Source: Hyperoodon ampullatus (taxonomy: Eukaryota; Chordata; Mammalia; Artiodactyla; Ziphiidae). From it: a stretch of DNA of 64,000 nt. This document shows, piece by piece, positions 58,289 through 64,000 of this stretch. A program made the position numbers and the translations under genes. Positions within the stretch are counted from its first letter, which is position 1; the number at the start of each line of letters is the position of its first letter. The stretch covers positions 96,494,942 to 96,558,941 of the forward strand of contig OX457056.1 of assembly GCA_949752795.1 (NCBI GenBank), read 5' to 3'. The notes beneath the pieces are model-generated. The model ran no database searches. It worked only from the letters and a program-made list of their open reading frames with translations, and was not told the origin of the DNA.

Positions 58289-59129
58289 CAGTGCCAGAGC
58301 AGGAGGGAGCAAGAAAGCACATTTGCTTTGGATTAACATATGTCAACCCTTGTTATCCATCTGGAAATTCAGAGAGAGAAGTATCTAAGGGAAGAAAAAG
58401 AGGATTATTCATTGAATTTATACATAGGATGAATAATATTTGTGTCCAACTCTGTTAACATTCAAAATTATACTAACATTACTAGCATTTGAAAGAAACT
58501 AGCAAAGCGTCAGTCAGAGGCAATGCTGATACACATAAAATAATCTTGTGTGAAGAGTTAGCTATGTCTTATTTCACAATTTAGTGGAATATTCATGAAT
58601 TTAGGTTTGGGCACACATAAACATCTTACAGTTGCACATGCTTACTCTTGAATCTTAGCTGTGATTGTTATTATTATTTTTTAAACAAAAGAGATATTAT
58701 AGATCAGATGTCTCATTATCAACTCAAATGGATGTTGAAAGGCATTTACCTTCTTTTGATAGCCATATTCACAATCTATTGAACATTCTTTCTGTTGTTC
58801 AGCCCTCCACAGAGCCTTGTGGATTCAAACCTCTTTCTCTTCATGCTTATTGTATTGGGTCATCTGGTGCCATGGAATCACAAAATGGTCCTGAGCTCTG
58901 TCTGGGTTTTAGGTGTTTTAGACAAGGCATCATAATTTTATATGAATTGCATCCAGCCACTGTGACCCACACTGAAGTAAAGAAGTCCTTCTAAATGTCT
59001 TCAGCAGTGCCCGTGTTCTGTGCTATCACTGATACTGGTAGTTTGCTGTCTTCAAGGAGTTTCCTTGAGAAAAAAACAAAGCCCTGTCAATTTAATTAGC
59101 TCTCTTTTTGTAGAGCACTAGCAAAGAAA
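58289..59129. other. No recognisable feature
   Basis: Unique-looking. The 109-codon plus-strand frame 58665-58994 shows no domain. Confidence 0.4.
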
Positions 59130-60361
59130 TTCCTTTTATTTATTTGAAATACAGTTGACATACAGTATTGTATTAGTTTCAGGTGAACTACATAGTGATT
59201 TGATATTTGCATACATTATTAAATGATCACCATGATGAGTCTAGGAACCATCTATTCCCATATAAATTTATTACATTACTATTTACCATATTTCCTGTGC
59301 TGTGTATTATATCCCTGTGGCTTGCTTATTTTATAACTGGCGGTTTATACCTCTTAATTACCTTCATTTATTTCACGCCCCCCCACCATCCCTTCTGGCA
59401 ACCATCCAATAGTTCTCTGTGAGTCTGTTCTCATTTCGTTTTGTATGTTTGTTTACTTTGTTGTATAGATTCCACATATAAGTGAAGACATGCAGTATTT
59501 GTCTCTCTATGACATATTTCACTTAGCACAATACCCTCTATATCCAGCTATGTTGTTGCAAATAGCAAGATTTCATTTTTTTTTAATGTCTGAGTAATAG
59601 TCCACTGTGTGTACTGATAACACATTCTTCTTTATTCATTCATCTATTGATGGACACTTAGGTTGCTTCCATATCTGGGCTCTTGTAAATAAATGCTACA
59701 ATGAACTTTGGGGTGCATATATCTTTTTGAATTAGTGTTTTTGTTTTCTTCAGGTAAATACCCAGAAGTGAAATAGCTGGATCATATGGCATTTCTATTT
59801 TTAAGTTTTTGATAAAACTTCATTCTGTTCTATAAAATGTCTCCACCAATTTACAGTCCCACCAACAGTGCACAAGTGTTCCTTTTTATCCACATCCTTG
59901 CCAACACTTGTTATTTGTTGTCTTTTTGATGATAGCCAATCTGGCAGGTGTGAGGTGGTATCTCATTGTGGATTTGACTTACAATTTCCTGATTATTAGT
60001 GATGTTGAGCATCTTATCATGAGCCTGTTGGCTATCTGTATGTCTTCTTTGGGAAAATGCCTATTCATATCTTCTGCCCATTTTTAAATCAAGTTATTTT
60101 GTTGTCTTTTTTTCTGATATTAAGTTTTTGCATGAGCTCTTCATATATTTTGAATATTAAACCCTTGTCAGTTATATCACTTGCAAATATCTTCCCTATT
60201 TGGTAGGTAGCCTTTTCATTTAGTCAGTGGTTTCCTTCATTGTGCAAAGCTGTTAAGTTTGACTAAGTCCCATTTGTTTATTTTTGCTTTTGTTTCCCTT
60301 GCTTGAGGAGACAGAGCCAAAAAAATATTGCTAAGACTAATGTCAAAGAGCATACTGCCTG

Positions 60362-60544
60362 CACAGATGTAGAGAACAAGCATATGGACACCAAGTGGGG
60401 AAAGTGATGGTGGTGGTGGTGGTGGTGTGATGAATTGGGAGACTGCGATTGACATATATACACACTAATATGTATAAAATGGATAACTAATACGAACCTG
60501 CTGTATAAAAGGATAAATAAAATAAAATTCAAAAATTCAAAAAA
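60362..60544 (+). mobile_element. 5'-truncated LINE-1 3' end nested in LINE-1
   Basis: CACAGATGTAGAGAACAAGC, a GGT run (60407-60427), GATGAATTGGGAGACTG, CACACTAATATGTATAAAAT and a tail of AAATAAAATAAAATTC. Exact 17-bp target repeat AAAGAGCATACTGCCTG at 60345-60361 and 60545-60561, within the host element. Minus-strand polyhistidine in frame 60278-60553 is only the GGT run. Confidence 0.93.
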
Positions 60545-60622
60545 AAAGAGCATACTGCCTGTGTTTTCTTCTAAGAGGTTATCGTTTCAGGTCTTACATT
60601 TAAGCCTTTAATCCATTTAGAG

Positions 60623-60625
<3 letters not shown>

Positions 60626-60656
<31 letters not shown>
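60626..60656. repeat. TG microsatellite within LINE-1
   Basis: About 15 pure TG units. Confidence 0.92.
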
Positions 60657-60658
<2 letters not shown>

Positions 60659-61173
60659 TATGAGAAAGTAGTCCAGTTTGATTCTTTTGGAAGTAGCTGT
60701 CCAGTTTTCCCAACACCATTTATTGAAGAAGCTTTCAATTGTGTATTCTTGCCTCCTTTATCATAGATTAATTGATCATGTAAGTATAGGTTTATTTCTG
60801 GGTTTTCTATTCTGTTTCATTGATCTATGTACTGTTTTTGTGCCAGTACTCTACTGTTTTGATTACTGTAGATTTGTAGTGTAGTTTGAAATCAGGGAAC
60901 ATAATACCTCCAGTTTTGTTCTTCTCTCTCAAGGTTGTTTTTACTATTTGGTGTCTTTTGTATTTCTATAGAAATTTTAGAATTATTTGTTCTAATTATA
61001 TGAAAAATGCCATTGGTATTTTGATAGGGATTGCATTGAATCTGTAGATAGCCTTGGTTAGTATGGTTATTTTAACAATATTAATTCTTCCAATCCATAA
61101 GCATGATATTTCTTTCCATTTGTTTGGGTCATCTTCACTTTCTTTCATCAGTGTCTTACAGTTTTCAGAGTAC

Positions 61174-61388
61174 AGTTTTCCTTTGAAAACATGGATTTGA
61201 ACTACATGGGTCCATTTTCATGTATATTTTTTTCAGTAAATACATGCTACAGTATTACATGATCCATGGTTGGCTGAATCTGTGGATGCTGTAAATCAGA
61301 GTGCTGACTGTAAAGTAATACTTGGATTTGCAACTGCATGGGGCATCGGCGGCCCTAACCCCCCGAGTTTTTCAAGGGTCAAATGTGC
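61174..61388. mobile_element. MER2-like Tigger/mariner transposon nested in LINE-1
   Basis: Terminal CAGTTTTCCTTTGAAAACAT at the left and TTTTTCAAGGGTCAAATGTG at the right form a degraded inverted repeat. Inside are GGATTTGAACTACATGGGTC, GATCCATGGTTGGCTGAATC and CATCGGCGGCCCTAACCCCC. It interrupts the RT region of the antisense LINE-1. Non-autonomous. Confidence 0.8.
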
Positions 61389-62219
61389 AATTCTTTGGTT
61401 AGATTTCCTTCGTTGGATTTATTCCTAGGTATTTCATTCTTTTTGATGCAGTTATAAATGGCATTGCTTTCTTAACTTCTTTTTCTGATAGTTTGTTATT
61501 AATGTATAAAAACGCAACAGATTTCTGTGTATTAATTTTGTGTTCTGTACCTTTACTGAATTCAACTCTTTCTAGTCCTTTTTGGTGGTACCTTTAGGAT
61601 TTCTATATATAGTGTCATGTCATCTGCAAACAGTCACAGTTTTTCTTCTTCCTTTCTAATTTGGATTTTTAAATTTCTTTTCCGTGTTTGATTGCTGTGG
61701 CTAGAACTGCCAATACAATGTTGAATAAAAGTGGTGAGAGTGGACATCCTTGTCTTATTCCTGATCTTTGGGGAAATGCTTTCAATTTTTCACCGTTGAG
61801 TATAATGTTGGCTGTGGGTTTGTCGTATATAGCCTTTCTTATGTTGAGGCAGGTTCCCTCTATACCCACTTGTTGAAAGTTTTTATCATAAATAGGTGTT
61901 GAATTTTGTCAAAAGCTTTTCCTGCACCTATTGAGATGATCATATGTATTTTATTCTTCAATTTGTTGAAGTGGTGTATCACATTTATTGATTTGTAGGT
62001 ATTGAACCATTCTTACATCCCTGGGACAAATCCCACTTGATCATGGTGTGTGATCCTTTTAATGTAATGTTAAAATTTGGTTTGTTAACATTTTGTTGAA
62101 GATTTTTCATCTATGTTTATCAATGATATTGGCCTGTAATTTCCCCTTTTTTCTGGTGTTTTTGCTTGGTTTTGTTATCAGCATGATGTTGGCCTTGTAA
62201 TGAGTTGGCCGTGTAATAA

Positions 62220-62246
62220 TCACTAATTATTACAGAAATGCAAATC
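62220..62246 (+). other. Inverted ORF2 filler at a LINE-1 deletion junction
   Basis: 27 bases in sense orientation match the ORF2 segment at 10318-10344 (24 of 27 identical), lying between antisense RT sequence and antisense ORF1 sequence. Confidence 0.7.
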
Positions 62247-62830
62247 TAGTGTATTTTTTATTTCAGCTATTGTATTTTTCAGCTCTGTTTGGTTCTTCTT
62301 TTTATTTTCTCTTTGTTGAGACTCTCACTGTGTTCATCCAGTCTTCTGAGTTCAGTGAGCATCTTTATGTTCATTACTTTGAAATTTTTCCTGGGTAGAT
62401 TGCTTATCTTCACTTTGTTTAGTTTTTTTTTTTTTTTTCTGGGGTTTTGTTTTGTTCCTTGATTTGGAAGATATTCCTGTTTCCCCATTTTTCCTAATTC
62501 TCTGTTTTTATTTCTGTGTATTAGGTAGGTCTTTTATGTTTCCCAATTTTAGAGAAGTGGCCTTATATAGGAGATGTACTAAAGGGCCCAGAAGCACATT
62601 TCCCTCTGGTCACTAGAGTTATATGCTCTAGGGGTACTCCCTATGTGGGCTGCATGCAGCCTTCTTTTGTGGCAGGGTCAACTACAGTGTGCATGCTGGT
62701 AAGCGGGGCTGGCCTCTGGTCTGGTTGGTTGTAAGACCCTACCTCATGTGGCAGCTGCAGGCCTGCTGGAGGGTGAGGCCGGGTCCCCATGTGGCTAGCT
62801 GTGTGGGGTGGGAGGCTGTGTTAGAAATTC

Positions 62831-63224
62831 TATTAATCAGTTTCATTCTATGTGTAGATATAAGCTGTACTCATTATTTCATACTTTAAAATACCTTTCT
62901 TACCATATCTTGCATTGTTAAAAAATATATTTAAGTGTAGATATGACTTAATACTTGCATATTTAATTATATGTTAATAAATGATTGTGCATCCTAAAAA
63001 TTTGAGCTCTGATGTTGTAAATGACCTTTTCATCTCCTGGATTCAGAATACTCTTGACTTGGGCAACTGAATGTTAAGTTTTACTTGTAAATTTAGGACA
63101 TCATTAAGCCAAATTCTCCTCTTAGCAGGAGATCTGTGGTGACATAGATTTACCTTTCTCTCTGTTCTAACCTTAGGACTTCAGAATTAAAGATCTACTT
63201 ATTCCAACAGTAGGAGAAAGACCT
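62831..63224. other. No recognisable feature
   Basis: AT-rich, unique-looking sequence. Confidence 0.45.
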
Positions 63225-63360
63225 TTGTCTATTCATGTAGTATTTATTGAGAATATATTTTGTGTCAGGCACCATGCAAGTCACTGGAGGTACAGTTCTG
63301 AATAAGATATGGTTCTTCCTTACAGCCTAGTGAGAAGTCAAGGTAAGAAAGGGGAAATTA
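63225..63360 (-). repeat. L2 LINE tail, antisense
   Basis: TATTCATGTAGTATTTATTG, GTCAGGCACCATGCAAGTCA, CTGGAGGTACAGTTCTGAAT and CTTCCTTACAGCCTAGTGAG follow the reversed L2 end. Confidence 0.75.
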
Positions 63361-64000
63361 GATGGAATATAAGTGGGATAGGGGAATAGGGTATGTTATA
63401 GAATGGGCATCCAATCTGGCCTGAGGGAAGGAGAGACTTTGGAACTGAAGAAGTACCAGGAGGAAGTCTAGAGGTTTTGTATCCTTTTTCTTCAGGAGCT
63501 TTAATTTCTTCTATTGTACCTACCCAGTGGTGAATACCTGGTTATTTGGATACCCACTAATCCCTGCTTTGATATCCTGGACTTTGAATCTTTTGACCTT
63601 GATTGATGATACCTGTGACATACTGGTTTAAATTTCTTGGACTGACCTTCTAATTTAAGATCCATTTTCTGAACCCTTATGCTAGATCTGCAGAAACCTG
63701 GTCATGCGTCTGGCCTTTGGCCAATCTAGCAGGGTTGCCTTGAACTGAGAGTTACTGCCTTGTCTGCCTTTTCCCCTTCTCCTTTACCTTAAGAATGATC
63801 ACTGTTAAATTAAAGCAGAGAAGTAGGCTTGATGAGGGTAAAACCAAAACTGCTTGTGTCATTTTCGCTTTATCTAGAAAGAAGCATAAAATTTAGCAGA
63901 GACAGTCCATGTAGGTGTAGAAGAATGACAAAATGCTGTGGATTACATTTATTTAGGTATCTTAGACAAATTCAGTGGAAGAGACAACATCTTTGATCTG
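63361..64000. other. No recognisable feature
   Basis: Unique-looking to the window end. Confidence 0.45.

Larger units (their letters stand above)
59130..62830 (-). mobile_element. Long older LINE-1, antisense, with nested insertions
   Basis: 3' end at the left (TTTGAAATACAGTTGACATA), 3'UTR, ORF2 C-terminus (about 59570-60340), reverse transcriptase (about 61000-62200), an ORF1 N-terminal part (about 62250-62490) and a 5'UTR-like segment to about 62830. The minus-strand frame 61869-61669 carries the conserved RT stretch [15 protein letters not shown], and 62488-62279 is ORF1-like (YLPNQGTKQNPRK). The ORF1 C-terminus and endonuclease region are missing. Nested inside are a LINE-1 tail (60362-60544) and a MER2-like transposon (61174-61388). 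Confidence 0.88.

Noticed and set aside
58164..58388. Frame with a Val/Cys run followed by an Arg/Glu run
   Set aside because: Translation of the TG/AG microsatellite.
60237..60553. Frames with polyproline or polyhistidine
   Set aside because: They read the GGT run in the LINE-1 3'UTR; low-complexity artefact.

Overview
The window is mammalian nuclear DNA, most probably from a whale or dolphin. The evidence is six tRNA-derived SINEs of the CHR type (four CHR-1 copies and two CHR-2 copies), five of them with readable target-site duplications, together with LINE-1 copies whose 3' untranslated region is of cetartiodactyl type. CHR SINEs occur in whales, hippos and ruminants. I see no BovB or Bov-tA element, which argues against a ruminant. 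The species call is inference from repeat content. I find no supported protein-coding exon, tRNA, rRNA, CRISPR array or bacterial-type gene. Nearly every long open reading frame is a fragment or antisense shadow of a repeat, so the window is intergenic or intronic.

Layout. 1-3900: ancient hAT DNA transposons, an L2 tail and a truncated LINE-1. 3914-11386: one full-length but dead LINE-1 (5'UTR, ORF1, ORF2, 3'UTR) with a CHR-2 SINE in its tail, the whole bounded by a shared short direct repeat. 12-18 kb: a truncated LINE-1, a long-form CHR-1 SINE, a solo MaLR-type LTR split by a rearranged LINE-1, a MER20 element inside a MIR, and L2. 19.5-25.3 kb: four more SINE or LINE-1 insertions with duplicated targets, two of the SINEs in inverted orientation. 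25-50 kb: mostly single-copy sequence with scattered MIR, L2 and short LINE-1 pieces, containing the best candidates for conserved non-coding elements (about 24.25-24.64, 47.0-47.56 and, further on, 56.0-56.33 kb). 50-53 kb: a CHR-1 SINE, two separate older LINE-1 tails in the same orientation, and polypurine or polypyrimidine tracts. 55-58 kb: MIR, L2 and two LTRs. 59.1-62.8 kb: a long antisense LINE-1 carrying a nested LINE-1 tail and a MER2-like transposon. 62.8-64 kb: mostly unique sequence.

The genes do not form a system, because none is intact. What can be read is insertion history: target duplications, nesting order, and two LINE-1 copies in which a short piece of ORF2 sits in inverted orientation at a breakpoint. 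No previously undescribed system is evident. The most useful leads are those two LINE-1 rearrangements and the repeat-free segments rich in homeodomain-like motifs, which need an alignment to test. Repeat family names are from memory of consensus sequences; no database search was run.
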